Source: DASQGA01 sp963762085 (lineage in GTDB: Bacteria > Actinomycetota > Thermoleophilia > Gaiellales > Gaiellaceae). Taken from it: DNA of 64,000 nucleotides. Positions 46,351 through 54,494 of the stretch are shown one piece after another (the stretch's first letter is position 1; every line of letters starts with the position of its first letter). The stretch covers positions 1 to 64,000 of the forward strand of contig CAVXJD010000005.1 in assembly GCA_963762085.1 (NCBI GenBank), given 5' to 3'. The notes below the pieces were generated by a model. The model ran no database searches. It had not been told where the DNA came from and saw only the letters and a list, made by a program, of their open reading frames with translations. Position numbers and translations under genes: made by a program.

Positions 46351-47229
46351 GTGCTGCCGTTGATCAGCCATCCCAGCTTCGGGCGGCTGCATCCGACGGG
46401 CAGCCATCCGGAGCGGCCCGAGCGCCTCGCCGGCATCCACCGCGCCTTTCCTGACTTCGTGGAGGCCCGCCCCGCGACGCTTTCCGAGCTGGAGCTCGCC
46501 CACGATGCCGACTACATCGAGCTGGTGCGGAGCACATCCGAGCTCGGCCAGACCGTCCTCCTGGATCCGGACACGATCTGCACAGCCTCGAGCTTCGAAG
46601 TGGGGCGACTCGCGGCGGGGGCCGCGATCCAGGCCGTCGAGCAGTCGGGCTTCGCCCTCGTACGACCCCCGGGCCACCATGCCCTCCGCGACCGCTCGAT
46701 GGGCTTCTGCCTCTTCAACAACATTGCGGTGGCGGCCCGATTCGCACAGCGAGAGCTGGGCATAGAGCGGCTCGCGATCCTCGACTGGGACGTGCACCAC
46801 GGGAACGGGACACAGGACGAGTTCTGGGACGATGACAGTGTCCTTTTCGTCTCGATCCACCAATGGCCGTTCTATCCGGGCAGCGGCGGCCCCGGCGAGG
46901 GAAACGCGACCACTCTCAACGTGCCGCTCCCCGCTGATACCGCCGACGAGGAATACGCGGAGCACATGGAAACGATCGTAGAGCCCGCCATCCGCGCTTT
47001 CGAGCCCGAACTGCTGCTCGTGTCGGCCGGTTTCGACGCGGCAGCAAGCGACCCGATCGGGGGGATGAGGGTCAGCGAGGATGGATTTCGCGAGCTCGGC
47101 CGGCGTTCGGCCGGCCTGGCCGAGCGTTACGCACTTGTCCTCGAGGGCGGGTACGACGTCGAGTCGCTGCCCCGTCTCGTGGGGGCGTGTCTGGAAGGGC
47201 TAGACCAGGCGTCTTCCGGCGCGGTTTAG
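46351..47229 (+). CDS. histone deacetylase / acetoin-utilisation (AcuC-like) family amidohydrolase
   Basis: 292 residues from the GTG at 46351. Zinc-site and catalytic residues: SHPERPERLAGIHRAF, VRPPGHHALRDRSMGFCLFN (the His-His pair), LDWDVHHGNGTQDEFW (Asp and His ligands), SAGFDAAASDPIGGMRVSED (Asp ligand) and LEGGYDVESLPRLVGACLEG. The fold removes acetyl groups from Lys or polyamines. The acyl substrate is not predictable. It is the last gene of the acyltransferase-exonuclease-deacetylase run. Confidence 0.88.
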   Translation: MLPLISHPSFGRLHPTGSHPERPERLAGIHRAFPDFVEARPATLSELELAHDADYIELVRSTSELGQTVLLDPDTICTASSFEVGRLAAGAAIQAVEQSGFALVRPPGHHALRDRSMGFCLFNNIAVAARFAQRELGIERLAILDWDVHHGNGTQDEFWDDDSVLFVSIHQWPFYPGSGGPGEGNATTLNVPLPADTADEEYAEHMETIVEPAIRAFEPELLLVSAGFDAAASDPIGGMRVSEDGFRELGRRSAGLAERYALVLEGGYDVESLPRLVGACLEGLDQASSGAV

Positions 47230-47337
47230 GCACAGACACGGCCGAGAAGGCCGTAGTTCCGTGCGCTTGATCGGCGTAGTCTGGCTGGAAGATCGAGCCC
47301 GCGACCTTATGGTCGGGAAGGAGGTGTGACATGAACG

Positions 47338-47943
47338 ATGAGCATGCGAACATCTGGGTGCGCGACATGCGCAGCTCTCCTCTTCCTTATCGCCGCGGGC
47401 CCGGCAGGCGCCGAGGGACGAACACAGGACGCCGAGCCGATCCCTGAGAGCTCAACGTCGGTGACCGGAGCGGCGGAGGCTGTGGAGACAAGCGCGGAGG
47501 CGGGGTTGATGGACGCGGAGGTCGACGTTGCCGCAGGTCCTGTAACGGAGATGGTGAACCGCGATTCGCTGGGCCGGACGATCTCGACGTACTACTGCCG
47601 GACGGTCGGCGTCGCGCGAGTCCATCGGACATTCCTGGGCTTCGTCGCGTTCAAGTTCTGGCAGCGGAAGCGCTGGTGCTGGAGCTATCCGCGCATCCTC
47701 TCCAGGGAAGTGACCACGTATGTCAGCAACGTGGATCCGAACTATCAGTACTTCGGCGTGGTCTCGTCTTGGGGATCCTGGTACATCTGGTGCTGCGGGA
47801 ACGCCTACAGCGGCCATACCTCGTTCCGTCAGGCCCGATTCACGAACTGCGTCCTCAAGATCGGGTGCGTGGGCGAGTACTACCCGTGGGTGCGGATCAA
47901 CTCGCGGGCCAACGGCTCGTTCTCCTACGCCACGGGCAAGTGA
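47338..47943 (+). CDS. secreted protein of unknown function, Cys/Trp/Tyr-rich
   Basis: 201 residues. Ribosome site AAGGAGG at 47318-47324. The ATG at 47331 opens another frame, but the one at 47338 gives MSMRTSGCATCAALLFLIAA then GPAGAEG, a signal peptide. A Glu/Ala-rich stretch (about 28-65) follows. The mature domain has six Cys and many aromatics: TISTYYCRTVGVARVHRTFL, FKFWQRKRWCWSYPRILSRE, SSWGSWYIWCCGNAYSGHTS, TNCVLKIGCVGEYYPWVRIN. It looks like a disulfide-linked beta-sandwich exported protein. I do not recognise it. It is followed after 24 bp by a small membrane protein, likely in the same transcript. Confidence 0.65.
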   Translation: MSMRTSGCATCAALLFLIAAGPAGAEGRTQDAEPIPESSTSVTGAAEAVETSAEAGLMDAEVDVAAGPVTEMVNRDSLGRTISTYYCRTVGVARVHRTFLGFVAFKFWQRKRWCWSYPRILSREVTTYVSNVDPNYQYFGVVSSWGSWYIWCCGNAYSGHTSFRQARFTNCVLKIGCVGEYYPWVRINSRANGSFSYATGK

Positions 47944-47966
47944 CTAGGAGGAAAAAGGGAGAGAGC

Positions 47967-48131
47967 ATGCCGAACGACGGAGTGAACCCGACCGCACGAT
48001 GGCTTGCGCGCGGGATCTGGAAGTTCCTGTTCGTTCTGGTCGTGACCCTATTGACCCTCGGGCTCGTCGGGCTTGTGGTTCGGGTCGCCTTCGGTGCGAC
48101 CGGAGACGGCGCCTCGATCCCGCCCGCCTGA
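47967..48131 (+). CDS. 54-residue single-pass membrane protein
   Basis: The ATG at 47967 has AGGAGGAAAAAGGGAGAG upstream (GGAGG about 17 nt, GGGAG about 7 nt before). MPNDGVNPTARWLARGIWK, then a membrane segment FLFVLVVTLLTLGLVGLVVR and a short tail. It ends 5 bp before a strong palindromic terminator, so it closes the small transcript with the secreted protein at 47338. Function unknown. Confidence 0.6.
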   Translation: MPNDGVNPTARWLARGIWKFLFVLVVTLLTLGLVGLVVRVAFGATGDGASIPPA

Positions 48132-48136
48132 ACACT

Positions 48137-48164
48137 CCGGCTGCGCCGCGCGCGGCGCAGCCGG
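48137..48164. terminator. bidirectional terminator (28-bp perfect palindrome)
   Basis: CCGGCTGCGCCGCG followed directly by CGCGGCGCAGCCGG, between the small membrane protein (stop 48131, plus) and pheA (stop 48195, minus). Very stable GC-rich stem. Confidence 0.75.
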
Positions 48165-48194
48165 GGCTCGGACCCGGTCCTCAGTAGGCGAGCG

Positions 48195-49025
48195 CTAGCG
48201 GTCGGTGGCGGGATACGAGCCGAACACCGCCAGCCAGAGAGTGAGTCCGGTCACCTCGGCGAGTGTCTCCCGAACGACGGGATCGAGCGGATGCCCGGCC
48301 AGCACGGCGTCGAAGCGGTAGCGCCACGGCGAATGCGGAATCGGTCGCGACACCAGCTGGACGAGATCCAGGCGATGGCGGCCGAATGGTTCGATTGCAG
48401 CGTGCAGGGCACCCGGCTGGTGGTCGGTGACGAACGAGAACGCCGTTCGCCACGTTTCGCTCTCCCGGTCAAGCCTCGTGTACGGGGCGACCGAGACGAA
48501 TCTCGTGTACGCCTCGGAATGGTCGCCGACGTCCCCTGCAATGACGGTCAGCCCGTACATCTTCGCGGCCCGCTCGCTCGCAATCGCGGCCTCCGCCGGA
48601 TCTTGCCGTTCCGACACCTCGGAGGCAGCGTCGGCAGTCGTGGCAGCAGCGATCGCCGTCGCCCAGGGCATGCCGGCGAGAAGTCGGCGACATTGGTCGA
48701 GCGCGGCCGGATGTGACCGAACGATCTTGATCTGCTCGAGGGGAACGAGCTCCGGGCCGACAAGGCAGTGCCGGATCGGCAGGATCGTCTCGTTCGTGAT
48801 CGACAGAGACGAGTCGTGGAGGATGTCGTGGGTTTCGGCGACAGGGCCTGAGAGCGAGCTCTCGATTGGCAGCACGCCGAACTCGACGTCGCCGGCGATC
48901 GCGGCCTGGGCAACGGCTGCGAAGCTGGGCAGCGGAACGAGGTCGGCTCCGTTCGGAAACAGCCGGTCGCAGGCGGCGGCGCTATGGGCTCCGTCGCGCC
49001 CTGGATAGGCAACGCTTACCGGCAT
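48195..49025 (-). CDS. pheA: prephenate dehydratase
   Basis: Converts prephenate to phenylpyruvate in phenylalanine synthesis, 276 residues from the ATG at 49025. PDT domain: VSVAYPGRDGAHSAAACDRL, FGVLPIESSLSGPVAETHDI, and the active-site TRF in HSEAYTRFVSVAPY. C-terminal ACT-like regulatory domain (AFSFVTDHQPGALHAAIEPF, DLVQLVSRPIP) that would bind phenylalanine. No chorismate mutase domain. It is 21 bp after ispH and could be the last gene of the hopanoid transcript. Confidence 0.9.
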   Translation of the reverse strand: MPVSVAYPGRDGAHSAAACDRLFPNGADLVPLPSFAAVAQAAIAGDVEFGVLPIESSLSGPVAETHDILHDSSLSITNETILPIRHCLVGPELVPLEQIKIVRSHPAALDQCRRLLAGMPWATAIAAATTADAASEVSERQDPAEAAIASERAAKMYGLTVIAGDVGDHSEAYTRFVSVAPYTRLDRESETWRTAFSFVTDHQPGALHAAIEPFGRHRLDLVQLVSRPIPHSPWRYRFDAVLAGHPLDPVVRETLAEVTGLTLWLAVFGSYPATDR

Positions 49026-49046
49026 TGGCTGACCGTAGCGCAGTGC

Positions 49047-49973
49047 CTACCGAAGCTCGGCAGGCAGCCTGAAGAAAACGTCCTCGCGCGCGATCTCGAC
49101 CTCTTCGCTCTCGCCGTACCCGAGCTCGGCCAGCCGGTCGGCGACCCGCCGTACGAGAATCTCGGGCGACGAGGCCCCTGCGGTGAGCCCCACGACCTCG
49201 TGGCGTTCGAGCCAAGCCGGGTCGAGGTCCCGTTCGTCGTCGATCAAATAGGCGTCGGCGCCTCGGTCACGTGCGACCTCGACGAGACGGTTCGCGTTCG
49301 AACTGGTTCTGGAGCCCACGACGAGCACGACGGTGGCCTGCTCGCAGATCGCCTTGACCGCGTCCTGCCGATTCTGGGTGGCGTAGCAGATGTCTGCTGA
49401 GGGAGGCCCGACGAGATTTGGGAAGCGCTCTCGGAGCGCGCCGACGACGCGAGACGTGTCGTCGAGCGAGAGCGTCGTCTGGGTGAGGTAGGCAACCTCC
49501 TGTCCGTCCTCGATCTCGAGGCGGCGCACGTCTTCCTCATCCTCGACGAGCAGCATCGACTCGGGAGCCTCGCCCATCGTTCCCTCCACCTCGACGTGAC
49601 CCGCATGGCCGACCAGGGCGATCTTGAGGCCACGCCCCGCATACCGGCGCGCCTCTGCATGAACCTTCGAAACCAGGGGACAGACGGCGTCCACGACCTG
49701 GAGCTTCCGTTCCTCGCACTTCTTGTAGACCTCGGGAGCGACTCCATGCGCGGATAGGACGACCAGGGCCCCTTCGGGCACGTCCTCCTCGCTGTCGACG
49801 AAAATCGCCCCGCGCGCTTCCAGATCGTGGACGACATGGACGTTGTGGACGATCTCGTGTCGGACGTAGACCGGGGGGCCGTGTGTCTCGAGCAGCTTCT
49901 CGACGATGTCGATCGCGCGGACGACGCCCGCACAGAAGCTCCGGGGAGCTGCGATCAGGACGCGCTTGCTCAC
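49047..49973 (-). CDS. ispH: 4-hydroxy-3-methylbut-2-enyl diphosphate reductase
   Basis: Last step of the MEP pathway, giving IPP and DMAPP; an iron-sulfur enzyme. 308 residues from the GTG at 49973, whose GTGA overlaps the hpnG stop. Three cluster-ligand cysteines: Cys14 (PRSFCAGVVRA), Cys98 (VVDAVCPLVSKVH) and Cys196 (ADICYATQNRQ). Also HEIVHNVHVVHDL and the GSRTSSNANRLVEVARD loop. As the final Hpn-linked gene it would feed C5 units to the hopanoid pathway encoded upstream on the same transcript. Confidence 0.94.
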   Translation of the reverse strand: MSKRVLIAAPRSFCAGVVRAIDIVEKLLETHGPPVYVRHEIVHNVHVVHDLEARGAIFVDSEEDVPEGALVVLSAHGVAPEVYKKCEERKLQVVDAVCPLVSKVHAEARRYAGRGLKIALVGHAGHVEVEGTMGEAPESMLLVEDEEDVRRLEIEDGQEVAYLTQTTLSLDDTSRVVGALRERFPNLVGPPSADICYATQNRQDAVKAICEQATVVLVVGSRTSSNANRLVEVARDRGADAYLIDDERDLDPAWLERHEVVGLTAGASSPEILVRRVADRLAELGYGESEEVEIAREDVFFRLPAELR

Positions 49974-50590
49974 GACGGCCTGACCCGGAAGGAGCCGGCT
50001 GCTAGCTCGAGCGCAGCCAGGGCACGCCGAGCGTCGCGGGCGGCGCGCACCGCAGTCCGCGGCTGGGTGACGAACGAGTGAAGCACCACTCCCCAGCGTA
50101 CGCGCCCGTCCCCAGTGCTGGCGCGGGCGAGCCGGCCCACCGGGCGCCCCGGGGTGTCGGAGATCGCCCTGACGACCCCTGCGAGCCGCCGGCTGGCAGC
50201 CAGACGGCCGCTCTCCAGGTCGACGGCGTCTGCACCGGTCCGAGCCGCAAGCCCGGCACGCTCTTTCGCACCGTCCACGACCTGCGTGGCCGCACAGATG
50301 ACCGCCGGACGTGCTCCGGGTACCGACAGCGGCTCTCCCTCCCAGAGCGTCGTGCCCGCCTCGTCGACGATACGCGTCGCCGTCAGGACGGTTCCGGGCT
50401 CGAGGCCGTCCACGAGCGCCCCTGCAAGGCCGAAGCCGGCCATGCGCCCCTCGGGAAGCGCCAGACCGGCGCCGAGCCCAACCCGAGCCGCCGCTGCACC
50501 ACCCTTTCTCGCCGCCCGCTCCTCGGACGCGAGAGCACAGGCGAGCGTTATCTGGCCGCCTTCACTCAGCGGGGCTAGCGCAGCGTCCAC
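49970..50590 (-). CDS. hpnG: hopanoid-associated phosphorylase HpnG-like
   Basis: 206 residues from the GTG at 50590 (DAALAPLSEGGQITLACALA), overlapping the hpnH stop by 16 nt. Nucleoside-phosphorylase fold remnants: ITLACALASEERAARKGG, GFGLAGALVDGLEPGTVLTA, ADAVDLESGRLAASRRLAGV and a C-terminal helix. HpnG is reported to remove adenine from adenosylhopane to give ribosyl-hopane. The sequence is shorter and more divergent than usual nucleoside phosphorylases, but position directly after hpnH makes the assignment likely. Confidence 0.8.
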   Translation of the reverse strand: MDAALAPLSEGGQITLACALASEERAARKGGAAAARVGLGAGLALPEGRMAGFGLAGALVDGLEPGTVLTATRIVDEAGTTLWEGEPLSVPGARPAVICAATQVVDGAKERAGLAARTGADAVDLESGRLAASRRLAGVVRAISDTPGRPVGRLARASTGDGRVRWGVVLHSFVTQPRTAVRAARDARRALAALELAAGSFRVRPS

Positions 50591-51570
50591 GCGAGGCTCC
50601 GCAGGCTCTCCTTCACGCTCGATGTCGCGGCGATCGTCGCCGCGGGCTCGAAGCCCGAGTGGATGCCGCAGTGCTCGCACCGGTGGTCGTTGCCCGGCCC
50701 GTAGCGCTCCCATTCGATCCCATCGAGGAGCGCCTCGTAGGTCGGGAAGATCCCGTCCGTGAGGAGGTAGCAGGGGCCCTTCCAGCCGTAAGGATTCCGC
50801 GTCACCGACCCCCAGGGGGCGCAGGGAAGCTTCTTGTCGCCGGTGAGGAAGTCCTGGTACACGGGGCTCGCAAGCCACTTGTAGTTGTGCTTGCGAACGC
50901 CTGCGCGAATGGCCCGGAACTTCTCCTCGTGCTCGTCCCGGGTCATCGTCATGCTCGGGTCGATCTGCGAGTACTGGTAGCCGGGCGCGACGAGCATGCC
51001 GTCGATGCCAGCGTTCGTCAGGTAGTCCATCATCTGGAGGACGTCGTCGACCTCCGTCTCCTTGAAGATGGTCGTGTTCGTCGAGACACGGAAACCTCGG
51101 CTCCGCGCCTCCTTGATGGCTCCGACGGCGACGTCCCAAAGTCCCGGGTAGTCGCAGATGTAGTCGTGAATCTCCTGCATGCCGTCGAGGTGGACGACGA
51201 ACGTAAGCCGCGGGTTCGGCTCGAATCGATCCAGCATGTCCACGAGGCGGAGCGCGTTCGTGCAGAGCTGGATGTTCCGCTTCATCTCGAGGAAGCCGGC
51301 GACCACGTCTTCGATCCCCTTGAAGATCAGCGGCTCACCGCCGCAGATCGAGATCACGGGCGCAGGGCACTCTTCGGCGGCCCGCAGGCATTCGTCGACC
51401 GTCAGCCGTGCCTTGTTCGATTCGTACTCACGGATCTTCCCGCAGCCGATGCAGGCGATGTTGCAGCCCAGCGTGGGCTCGAGCATGATCACCAGCGGGT
51501 AACGATCGTTGCCCCTCTGAGCGGTGACGTAACGGCCGATCTGGACGGTGCTCCGTAGCGGGAACTTCAT
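50575..51570 (-). CDS. hpnH: hopanoid biosynthesis radical-SAM protein (adenosyl hopene transferase)
   Basis: 331 residues from the ATG at 51570. Radical-SAM cluster motif CxxxCxxC at Cys36, Cys40, Cys43 (LEPTLGCNIACIGCGKIREY), then ISICGGEPLIF, TFVVHLDGMQEIHDYICDY, and a C-terminal region with further cysteines (LPCAPWGSV, GPCYLLT, CEHCGIHSGFEP). HpnH joins the 5'-deoxyadenosyl group to hopene, starting C35 extended hopanoid synthesis. It overlaps hpnA by 4 nt and hpnG by 16 nt. Confidence 0.94.
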   Translation of the reverse strand: MKFPLRSTVQIGRYVTAQRGNDRYPLVIMLEPTLGCNIACIGCGKIREYESNKARLTVDECLRAAEECPAPVISICGGEPLIFKGIEDVVAGFLEMKRNIQLCTNALRLVDMLDRFEPNPRLTFVVHLDGMQEIHDYICDYPGLWDVAVGAIKEARSRGFRVSTNTTIFKETEVDDVLQMMDYLTNAGIDGMLVAPGYQYSQIDPSMTMTRDEHEEKFRAIRAGVRKHNYKWLASPVYQDFLTGDKKLPCAPWGSVTRNPYGWKGPCYLLTDGIFPTYEALLDGIEWERYGPGNDHRCEHCGIHSGFEPAATIAATSSVKESLRSLAWTLR

Positions 51571-52466
51571 GCCTCTCCCTTCCGGTTCGGACTCAGCGCC
51601 TCCTCGACTGCGTCAGCCAATGCAAACGCTACCGGTCCGGGTGCATAACCGAGCCTATCGTGTGCCTTTCTCGATGAGAAATACATGGGTAACCGGGCAA
51701 GGCTGACCTCGTCCTTGTTCGCGAGGCCCACGGCCGCTGCGGCGCGGGCAAGTGCGTACGGGATTCGAAGGCGCGGCCTGGGGCGGCCCGCGAGGTCGGC
51801 GATCGCACCGAAGAGCTCTTCGAGCGGAAGATTCGCGCCCCCGAGCAGATACCGCTCGCCGGACTGGCCCCGCTCGAGAGCGAGTGCGTGGCCCCGGGCC
51901 ACGTCGCGCACGTCGACCACATTCAGCCCGGTAGCCACGTAGGCGCGGATACGTCCACGCGCAACGCCGGCGATCATGCGACCGGTTGGCGTCGGCTTCC
52001 TGTCTCCTGGGCCGATCGGCGTCGTGGGGTTCACGACCACCGCCTCGAGGCCGTCCCTCGCTGCGTCGATCACGAGCCGCTCGGCGGCGAGCTTGGTCCT
52101 CTTGTAGGGAATGCCCAGCTCCCAGGTCGGGGGGCCATCGGTCTCCGTTGCCTCACGGCCCGGCACGGGCCCACAGGTTCCCGCGGTGCTCGTGTGTACG
52201 AGTCGGCGAACTCCCTTGCTCCGGCAGGCCTCGATAACGTTGGCTGTGCCTTCGACATTGATCCGCTGGAAGTCGCGCTCCGGCGCGTCGTAGCTGTAAA
52301 GCGCAGCGCTGTGGACGACCGCATCGCAGCCGGCCATGATCCGCTCCAGCCCTCCGCGGTCGAGCAGATCGACACGCTCGTCCCTGACCTCGGCTCCGCC
52401 GGATCGCAGCTCCGCCGCCACATGGCCACCGACGAATCCTGTCGCCCCCGTCACGTATGCCCTCAT
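51567..52466 (-). CDS. hpnA: hopanoid-associated sugar epimerase HpnA
   Basis: NAD(P)-dependent extended short-chain dehydrogenase, 299 residues from the ATG at 52466. Nucleotide-binding motif YVTGATGFVGGHVAAELRSG, acidic DLLDRGGLERI, AVVHSAALYSYDAPERDFQR, the Ser-Tyr-x3-Lys active-site type (TSTAGTCG; PYKRTKLAAERLVI) and a C-terminal region LPLEELFGAIADLAGR. The precise step of HpnA in side-chain modification is not settled. ATGA overlaps at both ends couple it to shc and hpnH. Confidence 0.88.
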   Translation of the reverse strand: MRAYVTGATGFVGGHVAAELRSGGAEVRDERVDLLDRGGLERIMAGCDAVVHSAALYSYDAPERDFQRINVEGTANVIEACRSKGVRRLVHTSTAGTCGPVPGREATETDGPPTWELGIPYKRTKLAAERLVIDAARDGLEAVVVNPTTPIGPGDRKPTPTGRMIAGVARGRIRAYVATGLNVVDVRDVARGHALALERGQSGERYLLGGANLPLEELFGAIADLAGRPRPRLRIPYALARAAAAVGLANKDEVSLARLPMYFSSRKAHDRLGYAPGPVAFALADAVEEALSPNRKGEA

Positions 52467-54328
52467 CCCGCGTACGCGCGGCGGAGGCGCCCCAATGCGA
52501 GCACCGGCCAGACGATGCGGTAGAGGTGATACCGAATCAGGAAGTCGCGTGGAAATCCCGTGCCTGTGAAGTGCTCCTCGTCCCAATCGCCGTCGTCGCG
52601 TTGGTGCTCCACCAGCCACCGAGCCGCCCTGGTGGCCGAGTCGGAGTACTCCTCACCCGCAGCGACGAGACCGATCAGCGCCCACGCGGTCTGCGAAGGG
52701 GTCGAAACGCCGCGCCCGCGCCACGGAAGCCCGACCTCTCCCGGCTCGTACGACCGGCAATCCTCGCCAAAGCCACCATCCCTGTTCTGAACCGAGACAA
52801 GCCAGGCAACGGCACGGCGGACTGCGGGATGCATGCCCGAAACGCCGGCGGCCGCGAGGGCCGGCAGCGCCGCGCCTGTCCCGTAGACGTAGTTGACCCC
52901 CCAGCGCCCGAACCACGAGCCGTCGGGCTCCTGCTTCGCGAGCAGATACCCCACCCCGCGTCGTACGACCTCCTCATAGCCGGGCCTCCGTGCCAGGAGC
53001 TCGACTACATGAGCGGTGACGTCCACGCTCGGCGGGTCGATCACCGCGCCGAAGTCGCAGAAGGGGATCCGGTAGAGCCAATATGCGGTGTTGTCGACGT
53101 CGAAGGCACCCCACCCGTTGTCGGACGACTGCATCGCAGCGAGCCAGCGGCAGGCCCGGTCGAGAGCGCCGTCGCCGTTACCGAGCTCATGGAGCGCGAG
53201 GCCCAAGACGGCCACGTCGTCAACGTCCGGGTAGAGATCGTTGTCGTATTCGAACGCCCACCCGGCAGGCTCTACCCCGGGCAGGCGGACAGACCAGTCC
53301 CCTCGCTCGCGGATCTCTTCCTGCAGCACCCACTCCACCCCCTGCCGAATGCCCGGGTGGTCGGCCGAGGCCCCCGCCGTCTCGGCGCCGAGAAGGGCAA
53401 GCGCGGTATCCCAGACCGGTGACTGGCAGGCTTCGGGCCGAAGGCGGACGCCGTCTTCGACCAGGAAGCGCTTCCAGCCCGCGAGCCCACGGCTGAGGTA
53501 CGGCGAGTCGTGTCCATGCCCGCGGCAGGCGAGCGCGATGAGCGACCACACCCACGGGGGTTGGATGCCGCCCCACGAGCCGTCGAGCTCCTGTCGGTCG
53601 ATGATCCACTGCTCCGCCACGGCCAGGGCGCGCTCGCGACCCGGCTGAAACCGCTGTCCCGCATAGGCGGCAAGCAGGCGGTCGCTGACCTTGCCGAACG
53701 TGTTCTTCCGCGGAACGACCCCGAGATCGATCTCGTGACACGCGCGCTCCGGCGGCAAGGCGCGAACCGGCCGGTAGTGCATGACCACGGTGAGTGGAAC
53801 GACCGTCTGGCGCGCCCAGCACGAGAAGTGGTAGACGGAGAAGGGCATCCACGAGCGAAGCAGGACGAGCTCGGGCGGCAGCAGCTGGATCTCCTCCCAG
53901 GGCCAGAGCCCGAAGAGCGCCAGCCAGATGCGCGTGAAGACCCGCGCCGCGCCGATCCCACCACTGGCCTCGATGAAGCGCCGCGCTTCCGCAAGCCGAG
54001 GATCGTCGGCGCTCATACCCACCATGCGCAGGGCGGCATACGCCTCGACGGTGGCGGCCAGATCTGGCTCCCCATCCCAGTAGATCGCCCAGGTGCCATC
54101 CTCGCGCTGCCGGGCAAGGAGCTCGTTCACACAGCGCCGGGTTGTGTCCTCGTCGCGGAGTCCGAGGAACTCAAGCAGGAAGAGATACTGCGCGGTCATC
54201 GTCACGTTCGACTCGAGCTCGCCGCACCACCAGCCGCCGGGAGCCTGCAGCTCGAAGAGCCGCTCGACGGCCGCCTCGAGACAGTCGTCGACGGTCCGGG
54301 TTACCGGCCGGGCTTCGACGACGCTCAC
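52463..54328 (-). CDS. shc: squalene-hopene cyclase
   Basis: Membrane-associated class II triterpene cyclase making hopene (and diplopterol) from squalene. The start is the GTG at 54328, with GGAGG just before it (AGAGGAGGTCGCGTG); the ORF opens earlier, at 54403. About 621 residues. Catalytic acid motif DVDDVA (368-371, the DxDD core) in LYPDVDDVAVLGLALHEL. Several QW-type repeats are visible (QREDGTWAIYW, QELDGSWGGIQPPW, SSDNGWGAFD, QEPDGSWFGRWGV, QNRDGGFGEDCRSY, QRDDGDWDE). The alpha/alpha barrel is complete. It is central in the hopanoid operon, 166 bp after hpnE. Confidence 0.95.
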   Translation of the reverse strand: MSVVEARPVTRTVDDCLEAAVERLFELQAPGGWWCGELESNVTMTAQYLFLLEFLGLRDEDTTRRCVNELLARQREDGTWAIYWDGEPDLAATVEAYAALRMVGMSADDPRLAEARRFIEASGGIGAARVFTRIWLALFGLWPWEEIQLLPPELVLLRSWMPFSVYHFSCWARQTVVPLTVVMHYRPVRALPPERACHEIDLGVVPRKNTFGKVSDRLLAAYAGQRFQPGRERALAVAEQWIIDRQELDGSWGGIQPPWVWSLIALACRGHGHDSPYLSRGLAGWKRFLVEDGVRLRPEACQSPVWDTALALLGAETAGASADHPGIRQGVEWVLQEEIRERGDWSVRLPGVEPAGWAFEYDNDLYPDVDDVAVLGLALHELGNGDGALDRACRWLAAMQSSDNGWGAFDVDNTAYWLYRIPFCDFGAVIDPPSVDVTAHVVELLARRPGYEEVVRRGVGYLLAKQEPDGSWFGRWGVNYVYGTGAALPALAAAGVSGMHPAVRRAVAWLVSVQNRDGGFGEDCRSYEPGEVGLPWRGRGVSTPSQTAWALIGLVAAGEEYSDSATRAARWLVEHQRDDGDWDEEHFTGTGFPRDFLIRYHLYRIVWPVLALGRLRRAYAG

Positions 54329-54494
54329 GCGACCTCCTCTCGAAGCGCTCGAGGAGCGCCCTTCTCTGATGTCGCAGTCCTGGAACGAAGGCGTGTGGCA
54401 CACGCGCGAATTTGCGCGATAGGCTGATCGCGGGGGAGTTGCATGGGGGGTTCCCCCGGGGGCAACTCGGTGGTGTGGCTCCGCGCGCTTCGGC

